Assembly (NCBI GenBank): GCA_017427285.1
Contig: JAFRTE010000022.1
Location: 62,001 to 126,000, forward strand
DNA: 64,000 nt
Source: Clostridia bacterium
GTDB taxonomy: Bacteria; Bacillota; Clostridia; Oscillospirales; UBA644
Direction of reading: 5' to 3'
The notes beneath the pieces were generated by a model that had not been told where the DNA came from, made no database searches, and was given only the letters and a program-made list of their open reading frames with translations. Each line of letters opens with the position of its first letter. Position 1 is the stretch's first letter. The translations under genes were made by a program, and so were the position numbers. Below are positions 25,704 to 33,458 of this stretch, in pieces.

Positions 25704-25972
25704 CGGTGCTGGAAGATCTGTGGTACGGCAACATCAACCCGCACGAAACATTTCTGAACGGCAACTGCCGGTTCAAGCACCTGCTCTCCCTTATGGGCAA
25801 AAACCGGGACAATCTGAGCGAAACGCTCACCGAAAAGCAGAAAGAATTGCTCGAAAAGTATGACGAGGCGGTCAACGAAATGCACTCCCTAGCCGAGCAA
25901 GAGGCATTTCAATACGGGTTTTCACTTGGTGTCAGATTGATGATGGAAAGTATGTCAATAAGTATAGATTAA
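25700..25972 (+). CDS. DUF6809-like protein
   Basis: The product is 90 residues: LEDLWYGNINPHETF at the start, then LTEKQKELLEKYDEAVNEM and EAFQYGFSLGVRLMMES. This is the layout of the DUF6809 proteins that accompany TnpV in gut Firmicute elements. It is predicted soluble and helical, with unknown function. The start overlaps the TnpV stop (ATGA). A strong terminator follows. Confidence 0.75.
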   Translation: MTVLEDLWYGNINPHETFLNGNCRFKHLLSLMGKNRDNLSETLTEKQKELLEKYDEAVNEMHSLAEQEAFQYGFSLGVRLMMESMSISID

Positions 25973-26020
25973 CTTCCGCAATATCATTGGAGCGTTAGTC
26001 TATAGAGATCTGATCTATAC

Positions 26021-26070
26021 ATAACATAAAAATGCGGGTGCAGTTTTCTGCACCCGCATTTTTATGTTAT
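26021..26070. terminator. Bidirectional terminator with a perfect 23-bp stem
   Basis: Arms 26021-26043 and 26048-26070 are perfectly complementary (core AATGCGGGTGCAG) around a TTTT loop. A/T tracts sit at the base, so it can end both the + strand DUF6809 transcript and the - strand hamB transcript, whose genes converge here. Confidence 0.9.
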
Positions 26071-26079
26071 TGCACGATT

Positions 26080-28461
26080 TCAAAATGATTTTAGTGCTTT
26101 TGCAAACAATTGCTTCTCATATGTATCAAGCAATACAGAAATAGAATCCATATTTTTTATGCAATAGCCCTTTGAATTGTTCAAATCCATCCTAGATATA
26201 GCTCCGTGTTTCTCTTCAATTCTACGAATAGCATCTGTTGGAAAACCATATTCGATTAATGCTTCTCCCAGCGAGCTCTTGACACCTGTTTCATAATAGC
26301 GTCTAACGCTGGATAACGAGAATAAGCTGACATCGTCTCCCTTTTGCTCTGCCACATATGTAACAATGCTTTCAAAAAGTGATAGCACTTTCGGAATATG
26401 ATGCTCAAGAATTCCTCTTAAACTCTTAAACGCTTCATTGTAGGCTTTATCAATTGATTTGGTTTTTCCTTTACGGCACTGATCGATTTCGTAGCCAAGA
26501 ATCCCCTTAAAGCCTTGTTTATAATAACTATATGCTACCGCTGAATACTTCTTTTGTGTTCGTTCATCGATTAATCCTGCCGAACAGTATGTTGATAGTA
26601 TTTTTTTGATCCAATGATAATACAAAAAATTCTCAACATCAACGGAATGAGTTAATAGCGGACGGTATATTTCATATTCAGTATTATCCATCAACTTCTG
26701 AAGCAGTTTTTCTTGGTTATCCTTTGATACCGTTCGGTTTTTTATGAAAACAGTTTCAGGAAGAAGAAAGCTTTTTGTAACATTATTCCTCTCAACCTTT
26801 TTAGATTTATTAAGCTCAGTCAGATCTTCATATTCAGCGTTATCCAAATCAATCATACTCAAATATTTATCTGAATAGGTAGCGAACTCAAGCTCGAGAT
26901 CTCCGGCATTCTCTATTTCTTGGAGTTCTTTGCTCATATAGAATACACGACCTACGAAACAATGATGGTACCTTCCGGCTCTTCCTTTTATGTTCTTTAT
27001 ATCAAAAGGAGAGAGCTTTTTGCGTCCTTTTGATGCATTGAGAATGATCATGTTTTTCGCATCCGTATTGACACCTTCAACAATTGTCGACGTGCAAAAC
27101 AGCGTACTAAACGTTCCATTGTTAAACTGTTCGAGAATTTCTCTTTGAATGTATTTTGGAAGTTTCCCATGATGCATTCCGAATCCATTCTTTAGAACTT
27201 GAACCAAGCTCCACTCATCTACACTATGATCAATATCGTATTCCTTTCTGATATGATCAATGAATTTTCTGAAATTCTCCGGAAAACTATCGTACGCGTT
27301 TGTTTCTCCTACAGCATTTGAAAGCTTATATGAATACTCAATTGCCTTTGCGGGTGTAGTGCAATAAAGCAGAGTCTGACCATAATTCTGAGCATTGATA
27401 TAAGAAACAACGTCCTTAACTTTATCGTTCACATGCTGGCTTACACGCGTTAACGCTCTTGTTTCTGCTTGTGGTAAAACAAGCGGAATCTTTTCCTCAA
27501 TCTTTGTTGTATAAGCGTTTACAGCAATTCGGAGCGTCGGTTCAAACGTTATTTCCTTTACAGCAATATGATTGAGATCTAAAAACCGCCTCATTCCAAG
27601 CCCAAATTGCTCCGCACTCAGATTTGGTCCTGCAAGATAAAACTCATCTACATACTTTGAAAGAAGATACAGTGCAATGCGAAAGGTTTTTCCTCTATCC
27701 TCATTCAAAAACGTGTCATCTTGTGATGCTTTCTCTTCTTTAATCTCATCATCTGCTTTCTCGTCCAATTCATCATTGCAATAATCTTCATCGATTTTAT
27801 ACACTTCATCAAAGAAGAAAAAGTCGATTTTCAAATTCGGAAATGATGCTAATAACTGCAGTGCTCTTTCAGGCGTAAAAACAAATATTTTATTTCCGTC
27901 GTAAGCGCATGAATCATCAACCGTTTTTACAATTCGATAATTGAGATTGTGCTTTTTTACAAACCAAGCCATAACTCCTGCATTTTCCAACAAAAGCGCC
28001 ACAGTTGGAAACACAAGCAGGATATTCTTATACCTATCGCGATTTAGATAGACAATTTCCCGCATTAAAAACGTTTTGCCGTATGAAGTCGGAGCACTGA
28101 CAAGCAGTCTTCTTGGAGAAAGGTTCTGAAAAAAATCGACAACTTCTTTTTGGGTTTTGTCAAGTGTGACACCATTGTCACTATTTGATTTATATAAGCT
28201 TTTAATTGCCTCGTTACCCACATCGCTAATCGAACCGACAACGACAAAGGGATCCTTTTCAAAACCGTTCAGTTTATTATAACCGAATACACGCATCTTT
28301 TGAGAAGCAATGTAAAGCAACTCAGAAATGGGTTTATCATTTTTTATTTCATTGTTGTCAGAAATCCAACAAACCAAATCTCTGAGCCGATTTACAGATT
28401 CTGAATTATCAGGATCGAATTTGTTGATTGCATTTATCAAAAGATTAGCATAATCCTGCAT
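26080..28461 (-). CDS. hamB: Hachiman helicase HamB
   Basis: The product is a 793-residue superfamily 2 helicase. Motifs: Walker A SAPTSYGKTFLMRE near 124-130, VFPTVALLLENAG (Ia), FFFDEVYKID (II), LLYCTTPAKAIEYS (IV), FCTSTIVEGVNTDAKN (V) and IKGRAGRYHHCF (VI). An acidic insert rich in D and E (about 227-250) follows motif II. The long C-terminal domain is typical of HamB/AbpB. It overlaps hamA by 17 bp. In Hachiman the helicase senses DNA and releases HamA, which then degrades DNA and aborts infection. Confidence 0.85.
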   Translation of the reverse strand: MQDYANLLINAINKFDPDNSESVNRLRDLVCWISDNNEIKNDKPISELLYIASQKMRVFGYNKLNGFEKDPFVVVGSISDVGNEAIKSLYKSNSDNGVTLDKTQKEVVDFFQNLSPRRLLVSAPTSYGKTFLMREIVYLNRDRYKNILLVFPTVALLLENAGVMAWFVKKHNLNYRIVKTVDDSCAYDGNKIFVFTPERALQLLASFPNLKIDFFFFDEVYKIDEDYCNDELDEKADDEIKEEKASQDDTFLNEDRGKTFRIALYLLSKYVDEFYLAGPNLSAEQFGLGMRRFLDLNHIAVKEITFEPTLRIAVNAYTTKIEEKIPLVLPQAETRALTRVSQHVNDKVKDVVSYINAQNYGQTLLYCTTPAKAIEYSYKLSNAVGETNAYDSFPENFRKFIDHIRKEYDIDHSVDEWSLVQVLKNGFGMHHGKLPKYIQREILEQFNNGTFSTLFCTSTIVEGVNTDAKNMIILNASKGRKKLSPFDIKNIKGRAGRYHHCFVGRVFYMSKELQEIENAGDLELEFATYSDKYLSMIDLDNAEYEDLTELNKSKKVERNNVTKSFLLPETVFIKNRTVSKDNQEKLLQKLMDNTEYEIYRPLLTHSVDVENFLYYHWIKKILSTYCSAGLIDERTQKKYSAVAYSYYKQGFKGILGYEIDQCRKGKTKSIDKAYNEAFKSLRGILEHHIPKVLSLFESIVTYVAEQKGDDVSLFSLSSVRRYYETGVKSSLGEALIEYGFPTDAIRRIEEKHGAISRMDLNNSKGYCIKNMDSISVLLDTYEKQLFAKALKSF

Positions 28462-29383
28462 AGAATCCTTTCTCCTTATCCCTCAGACGTGTAACGCTTC
28501 CAATCGGGAAAACATAAAAAACTATTTGAGGCGAGAAACCGGAAAAAGAGTATGATTTCCCGTTAAAATGGTTTTTCATTCCCTCAACTTCAGTCTGAAT
28601 TCTTTCATATATGCGAGAGGCATCATTATAAACGTTGTTTTCGTCATAAGCAAGTAAACACGGAATCTTAATCGTAATCCTGAGTTCATTTAGTAAATTA
28701 ATAAGAGCCTGAGAACGAGTATCATCATCTGCGTCAATGGTTCGGGCATTTAATTTGTCAATTACTTCAAGAATTGACTCTGCATCATCTGTTACAGCCA
28801 TTCGTTTGTCGCAAACAAAATATAGCTGCTTGGCCAGATAATTCTTCGTGTACTTTTCTATGAGATCCTTATTAATCCCGTCTTTGCAATACTTCTTTTC
28901 TCCAAGTTTGGCTTGTCCAAGCCATAATGAAATGCCGGTTGAATCTTTCGTAAAGTATGTAAGGTCATAGCCTTTTATTTCATTGTTATCGTCTTGGCGA
29001 AAAATAGTTCTAACTGCAAGTTTATAGGCGTTCGGGTTATAGATTTGTATTAATAAATCCAATAGAACCTCACTTGGTAAACCGTCTTGTTTGGGATCAC
29101 GGTGCGGCAATCTATTATTGTACGCATATTTTGCTGCCTGTTCAAGTGATGAAAACTTATCTGACTCGTAGGCTTTTTCAACCTCGTCCTCTCCATAGCT
29201 GTAAAAAAGGAGATTGTGCCGCATGAGCTCACCGAGTTTTTCAACAGCGTCATCAGTAATATCATGACTATATGGTTGATATCTATGCTTATCATCCAAC
29301 GGAGGGAAAGAAAATATGATCCCTTTGCTCTTTTGAATGATCTCTTTATCAAAAATGTCGTTGTAACTCATATTATCTGACAT
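28445..29383 (-). CDS. hamA: Hachiman nuclease HamA (DUF1837)
   Basis: The product is 312 residues with the DUF1837 core: LPSEVLLDLLIQIYNPNAYK (about 102-121), IKGYDLTYFTKDSTG (about 137) and LWLGQAKLGEKKY (about 154). The usual catalytic triplet of this PD-(D/E)XK-like fold ends in E-x-K; here the glutamate position reads Q (GQAK). Activity may be altered, or Q may substitute as in some nucleases of this fold. GAGGT precedes ATG 29383. It is 22 bp after the HEPN-motif gene and overlaps hamB, so it probably shares the transcript of the restriction genes. Confidence 0.82.
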   Translation of the reverse strand: MSDNMSYNDIFDKEIIQKSKGIIFSFPPLDDKHRYQPYSHDITDDAVEKLGELMRHNLLFYSYGEDEVEKAYESDKFSSLEQAAKYAYNNRLPHRDPKQDGLPSEVLLDLLIQIYNPNAYKLAVRTIFRQDDNNEIKGYDLTYFTKDSTGISLWLGQAKLGEKKYCKDGINKDLIEKYTKNYLAKQLYFVCDKRMAVTDDAESILEVIDKLNARTIDADDDTRSQALINLLNELRITIKIPCLLAYDENNVYNDASRIYERIQTEVEGMKNHFNGKSYSFSGFSPQIVFYVFPIGSVTRLRDKEKGFYAGLC

Positions 29384-29405
29384 ACTTTACCTCGCTGTTT
29401 GACGA

Positions 29406-30572
29406 TTAATCCTTGTTTAGCGCATGTTCAAAACAGTCATCACAAACAGATTCGCCATTGTTATACATTAGCTGTCCGCAGTTGGGACAAAACGACAATT
29501 TATCAGTTGTGAAGTTCTGATCACAAGAAAAGCAATGGAATCTTCCTGCTTCTGCGTCGTAGACGAGTTGCTCCTCTCCGCATTCAGGGCATTCATATAC
29601 CGGAAACTCTCCGCCTTCTTTGCCGCATTCATAGGCGCTGATTTCCAGCTCTCTTTCTACGAATTCCGCTGCGTTGTTCTTGTACTTGTACAGTACATAC
29701 GGATCATCGAAAGGCTGATATTCATCTTGCGTGAGTTCTCGATAGTAATGAATCAAAGCGCCATGCAGCGTTTTGATTTCATCATCTCCCTCACAACCGT
29801 CAAAGTCGGACATCCGAATTTTGCGCAGCCAGTTCAGCTCTATTCTTGAAAGAGAGTACTCTTTGATGAATTCTTGGATAATCTGCTCATCTGGGTCAAG
29901 ATATGCCCGGATTTCAGGATCATAAAAATCCGGTTCACTGATCGTCTTTTTGTAAAAGACAATCAGATCATTTTTCAGAAGATCAACAACCCGTTGTATT
30001 TTAGCGTTATAGCTGTTCAACGCCTCCATGAAAAGCTCGTCAGATGTAAGTTGCAACTGGCCGTTTGCATGGGCGTACTTGTTACGCTCCTGCACCAGCT
30101 TTTGCAGTTCTCCCAACAGGCTATTATCAAGACCAACCACCCTCAGAAGCATAAATACATCGCTTTCGCTGATTACAGCAAAGCTACCGAAATAGAGCTT
30201 TCCGTTCTTGGTGTTTGTTTCTTTCCAAAAATCAGCATACCGATCTTTCAGCAAGTAGTCGAGAGCCTTCTTTAGCTCTTCCTCGTGAAGAACCGACACC
30301 TTCAAAATCGCATAATACACTGCCGTCATAAACAGCATGTGATACTGCACATAAGCGAACTGATATAGCCCGTTCTCATAACTGGTCTGAGCGGCCAACA
30401 TAAGAGCCTCTATGTACTTCTCTTCGGTTTCGTCCGCAAACTCTTCCGGCAGGTATTCAAGCATTTTGAAGAGTTCATCGGGCAACTCAGGAATAGCATA
30501 TTCCGGGTGCTCCGACTCAAAAGCTTTCATAATAGCCTCTGAAATCTTGCTTGTATCAAATTCGAGTGTCAT
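29406..30572 (-). CDS. HEPN-motif protein with C-terminal zinc ribbons
   Basis: The start is ATG 30572 (AAGGAG 11 bp upstream); an in-frame GTG at 30584 overlaps the ribosome binding site. The product is 388 residues and matches no family I can name. A helical region contains LVQERNKYAHANG (about 165), which fits the RNxxxH signature of HEPN RNases. The C-terminus has three CxxC pairs (YECPECGE, HCFSCD, FCPNCG) plus CDDC, i.e. tandem zinc ribbons. It sits between the restriction genes and Hachiman with short gaps on both sides. A role as RNase effector or regulator in defence is an inference from the motif and position. Confidence 0.6.
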   Translation of the reverse strand: MTLEFDTSKISEAIMKAFESEHPEYAIPELPDELFKMLEYLPEEFADETEEKYIEALMLAAQTSYENGLYQFAYVQYHMLFMTAVYYAILKVSVLHEEELKKALDYLLKDRYADFWKETNTKNGKLYFGSFAVISESDVFMLLRVVGLDNSLLGELQKLVQERNKYAHANGQLQLTSDELFMEALNSYNAKIQRVVDLLKNDLIVFYKKTISEPDFYDPEIRAYLDPDEQIIQEFIKEYSLSRIELNWLRKIRMSDFDGCEGDDEIKTLHGALIHYYRELTQDEYQPFDDPYVLYKYKNNAAEFVERELEISAYECGKEGGEFPVYECPECGEEQLVYDAEAGRFHCFSCDQNFTTDKLSFCPNCGQLMYNNGESVCDDCFEHALNKD

Positions 30573-30602
30573 TGGTAAGTACACTCCTTATAACGGAAAG
30601 AT

Positions 30603-30965
30603 CTACTTCTTTTTCGATGGACGAAAGGCTTGCCCCATGGCTTGGCGGGCTTCCGGCGTTTTCATGGCTGCATCCATCATACTTGTGAAAAGCTGACCGC
30701 CCAGAGCGTTTTCCATCTCTTTTTCTTTGAGTTCGAGCTGGTGACGGTGTTCCAGTTCCATTTTCTCGATCTCCATTTGATGCTTGCGCTCCAGAGAATC
30801 AATATCCAGCTTATGCTGTTCCATTAAGCGACTGATTTCATGGGCGTTGCTTTCTTGAAGTGCTTTCAAGTCAGTTTTGCTCTTTTTCGCCGCAGCGAAA
30901 TAAGAGGTCAGACCAGTAATAACTGCTACTATTATAGAAACTATGTAAGGAAGATACTCTTTCAA
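30603..30965 (-). CDS. Membrane-anchored coiled-coil protein
   Basis: The product is 120 residues starting at TTG 30965, four bases after the hsdMS stop; no closer ATG exists and a G-rich stretch precedes the TTG. Residues 5-25 form one transmembrane helix (YIVSIIVAVITGLTSYFAAA). A long charged coiled coil follows (about 32-90, EISRLMEQHKLDIDSLERKH), then a short tail ending SKKK. The function is unknown. The position, between restriction-modification and the HEPN gene, is notable because membrane anchoring is unusual in type I systems. Confidence 0.65.
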   Translation of the reverse strand: MKEYLPYIVSIIVAVITGLTSYFAAAKKSKTDLKALQESNAHEISRLMEQHKLDIDSLERKHQMEIEKMELEHRHQLELKEKEMENALGGQLFTSMMDAAMKTPEARQAMGQAFRPSKKK

Positions 30966-30968
30966 CTA

Positions 30969-33449
30969 TTATTCCCCCCAAACCTCGGCAATCTTATCTT
31001 TGATCTTCTGCCGGAAGATTTCAATCAGGCGTTTGTTTTGCTCGACCATTGATATTTCTACATTCAAGCTATCCACTATCTTTTTTTGAACATCAACTGA
31101 TGGGATATGAATCGGTACCGTTTTGACGTCACGAACCGAAATAAACTTAAACGCTGTACTACCGCCCAATCTTGACATGGATTGGCCGAAGTATTGTGCA
31201 TAGTAGAACAAATAATCTGGAAGCATCTTGTCTGCAAACTCATCCTTAATTATGAGTCCATTAAACTGCTGATTTGTCGTTAACGGGATTTCAGCTATGG
31301 CATATTCTCCTACTGAGGCTGTACAACACAGGAGTACGGTTTTAGGGGGTAACAGCTTAACACTCGTTTCTTCCAAAGCCTTACGTGTTATGAATTGCCT
31401 CGTTTCATAGATACGTCTTCCTTGGTTACGTATATCATCAATTGTGAACCACGGGATATCCCCATCTTCCCAATACTTCACTTCTGCTTTTGAAGGTGTT
31501 GAACCATTCAATATATGACATACATCTCCTAGCGTGTAGGCCTCCCACGTCGGATCAATCTTGATCGTCGGCTTGTAGTTCTCCACGACCTGGCGGGCGC
31601 CGTCGATGATCTTCTGATAGCTTTCGATCTCGGCAACAATTTCTTCCTGTACGGCCAGCGGAGGGAGCGGTATATGAATCCCTCTTAAATCCGTAATTTT
31701 GATACTAGCCTGATTTACCGCACGTTGAGCAAACGATCTCGCCTTGTTTATAAAGATGTCAGATTTTAAGCATGCGGCTAAGTATTTGGGGTAAATTTTA
31801 TCTCGATTGGGTCGAATTTTCACAAGATTGATGCCATGAACCACTTTTTCTTGGGTTTTGGGGAAAATAGCACTTTTAGCAAGATGATCATAACTGTTGA
31901 TATGACTTAACAATATATCCCCCTCTTGCATAAAGAAAACCTCTTGGGGTTCATCGTCTGTCCGTTTCGTTTTTTCCAGATTAACTGTGCCATCCGAAAT
32001 CGTTTGAATGCGGGTTACAAGATATCGACCAACATCTTTTTGGTCCACATTTGTTCCATTTCTAATATCCAAACAAACATCTGCTAGTTCAACGGACTCC
32101 CATCTACCTGTGGGAGTATGTACAGCTTCATATCTATCTCCAACAAGAATGTAATCTTGCTCGCTAATGGCGGTTTTCTTCGCAAGAACAGTATTCTCCA
32201 GCCCTGCAACATCAACGCCCTTCTGATGATTCTTGAAAATGTTGATGACATCCGGGATCTCGCTGCCTTTGATCTCCCGGCGCTGGGCACCGAGATCAAA
32301 GCCATCGTTATTCAGTTTCACAAAGAGGATACTGTCCCGTTCTTTTGCCAGTGTCTTATCAATCAGCAAGATGCTGGTCTTGACGCCGCTGTAGGGATTG
32401 AAAACACCTGCAGGAAGAGAAATGACGCCGTACAGGTAATTACCTTCCACAAGCATTTGGCGTAGGTTCTTATACGCAGTCTGTGACTGGAACACGATAC
32501 CCTCCGGTACGATAATGGCAGCTCGCCCGGTAGGATTCAAATGCTCAGCAATATAATCCACAAACAGGACTTCCGCACGCTTCGCAGAAACCTGATAACG
32601 GTTATGCGGAGTGATGCCGCCCTTTGGCGTCATAAAAGGCGGGTTGGAAAAAATGACGTCGTAGTTGTCATCCCATTTCTCCAAGCTGGTCAGTGTGTCG
32701 TATTCGCTGATATTCGGCGATGTAAAACCGTGCAGATACATGTTGACACGGGAAAGCCGCACCATGTCCGGCGAAATATCATAGCCAGCAAAGTTTTTAG
32801 TCATCCGGGTCATGTCATCCGCCACCAGCGTGGATTTTCCATGCTCGTCCATATTGCTCTTTTTGATGTAATTATAGGCGCTAATCAAGAACCCTGCCGT
32901 TCCGCAAGCTGGGTCAAGAATCGTTTCATTTTTGGTCGGAGCAGTGATCTCCACCATCATGTCGATGATATGGCGCGGCGTACGGAACTGGCCTGCGTCG
33001 CCCTGGCTGCCCATAATGGAAAGCAGGTATTCAAAAGCATTACCCAGCTCTTCGCTGTCCTCGTAGGAGAATTCTGCAATTTCCTTTAAGAAGCGGTTGA
33101 GCGTTTCCGGATCACGATATGGAATATAGGCGTTACGCAGAATATCCCGGAACAGTTTGGGCAGATCGGGATTGTTGGTCATCTTGTCGATGCCTTCAGC
33201 GTACAAATTCAGCCTGTCCTGGGCGCTGTGCTCCGGCAGCATGATTTGAGAAAAGGCGTAATCCTTATAATCGCCGGAGAAGAAAACACGTGCTCCGCCG
33301 AATTCTGCCCCTTGCAGATCCATGTCATCCATGAACTTATATATCAGAGCAATGGTGATCTGCTCCACCTGCGCCTTGGGATCGGGAACTTTGCCCACAA
33401 GAATATCCCTGAGAGTATTTATTTTTCTTTTAACATCAAAATTCAACAT
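30969..33449 (-). CDS. Type I restriction-modification fused HsdM-HsdS
   Basis: The product is 826 residues. The N-terminal methyltransferase has a helical start (IALIYKFMDDMD), motif I LDPACGTAGFLISAY (about 179) and catalytic NPPF (about 270). From about residue 450 it continues without a break into two target-recognition domains beginning WESVELADVCLDIRNG and WEAYTLGDVCHILNG. The conserved helical spacers are LPPLAVQEEIVAEIE and IPSVDVQKKIVDSL. It therefore combines adenine methylation and specificity in one chain. hsdR ends 9 bp upstream. The two recognition domains differ, so a bipartite asymmetric target is expected. Confidence 0.88.
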   Translation of the reverse strand: MLNFDVKRKINTLRDILVGKVPDPKAQVEQITIALIYKFMDDMDLQGAEFGGARVFFSGDYKDYAFSQIMLPEHSAQDRLNLYAEGIDKMTNNPDLPKLFRDILRNAYIPYRDPETLNRFLKEIAEFSYEDSEELGNAFEYLLSIMGSQGDAGQFRTPRHIIDMMVEITAPTKNETILDPACGTAGFLISAYNYIKKSNMDEHGKSTLVADDMTRMTKNFAGYDISPDMVRLSRVNMYLHGFTSPNISEYDTLTSLEKWDDNYDVIFSNPPFMTPKGGITPHNRYQVSAKRAEVLFVDYIAEHLNPTGRAAIIVPEGIVFQSQTAYKNLRQMLVEGNYLYGVISLPAGVFNPYSGVKTSILLIDKTLAKERDSILFVKLNNDGFDLGAQRREIKGSEIPDVINIFKNHQKGVDVAGLENTVLAKKTAISEQDYILVGDRYEAVHTPTGRWESVELADVCLDIRNGTNVDQKDVGRYLVTRIQTISDGTVNLEKTKRTDDEPQEVFFMQEGDILLSHINSYDHLAKSAIFPKTQEKVVHGINLVKIRPNRDKIYPKYLAACLKSDIFINKARSFAQRAVNQASIKITDLRGIHIPLPPLAVQEEIVAEIESYQKIIDGARQVVENYKPTIKIDPTWEAYTLGDVCHILNGSTPSKAEVKYWEDGDIPWFTIDDIRNQGRRIYETRQFITRKALEETSVKLLPPKTVLLCCTASVGEYAIAEIPLTTNQQFNGLIIKDEFADKMLPDYLFYYAQYFGQSMSRLGGSTAFKFISVRDVKTVPIHIPSVDVQKKIVDSLNVEISMVEQNKRLIEIFRQKIKDKIAEVWGE

Positions 33450-33458
33450 AACGATTCC

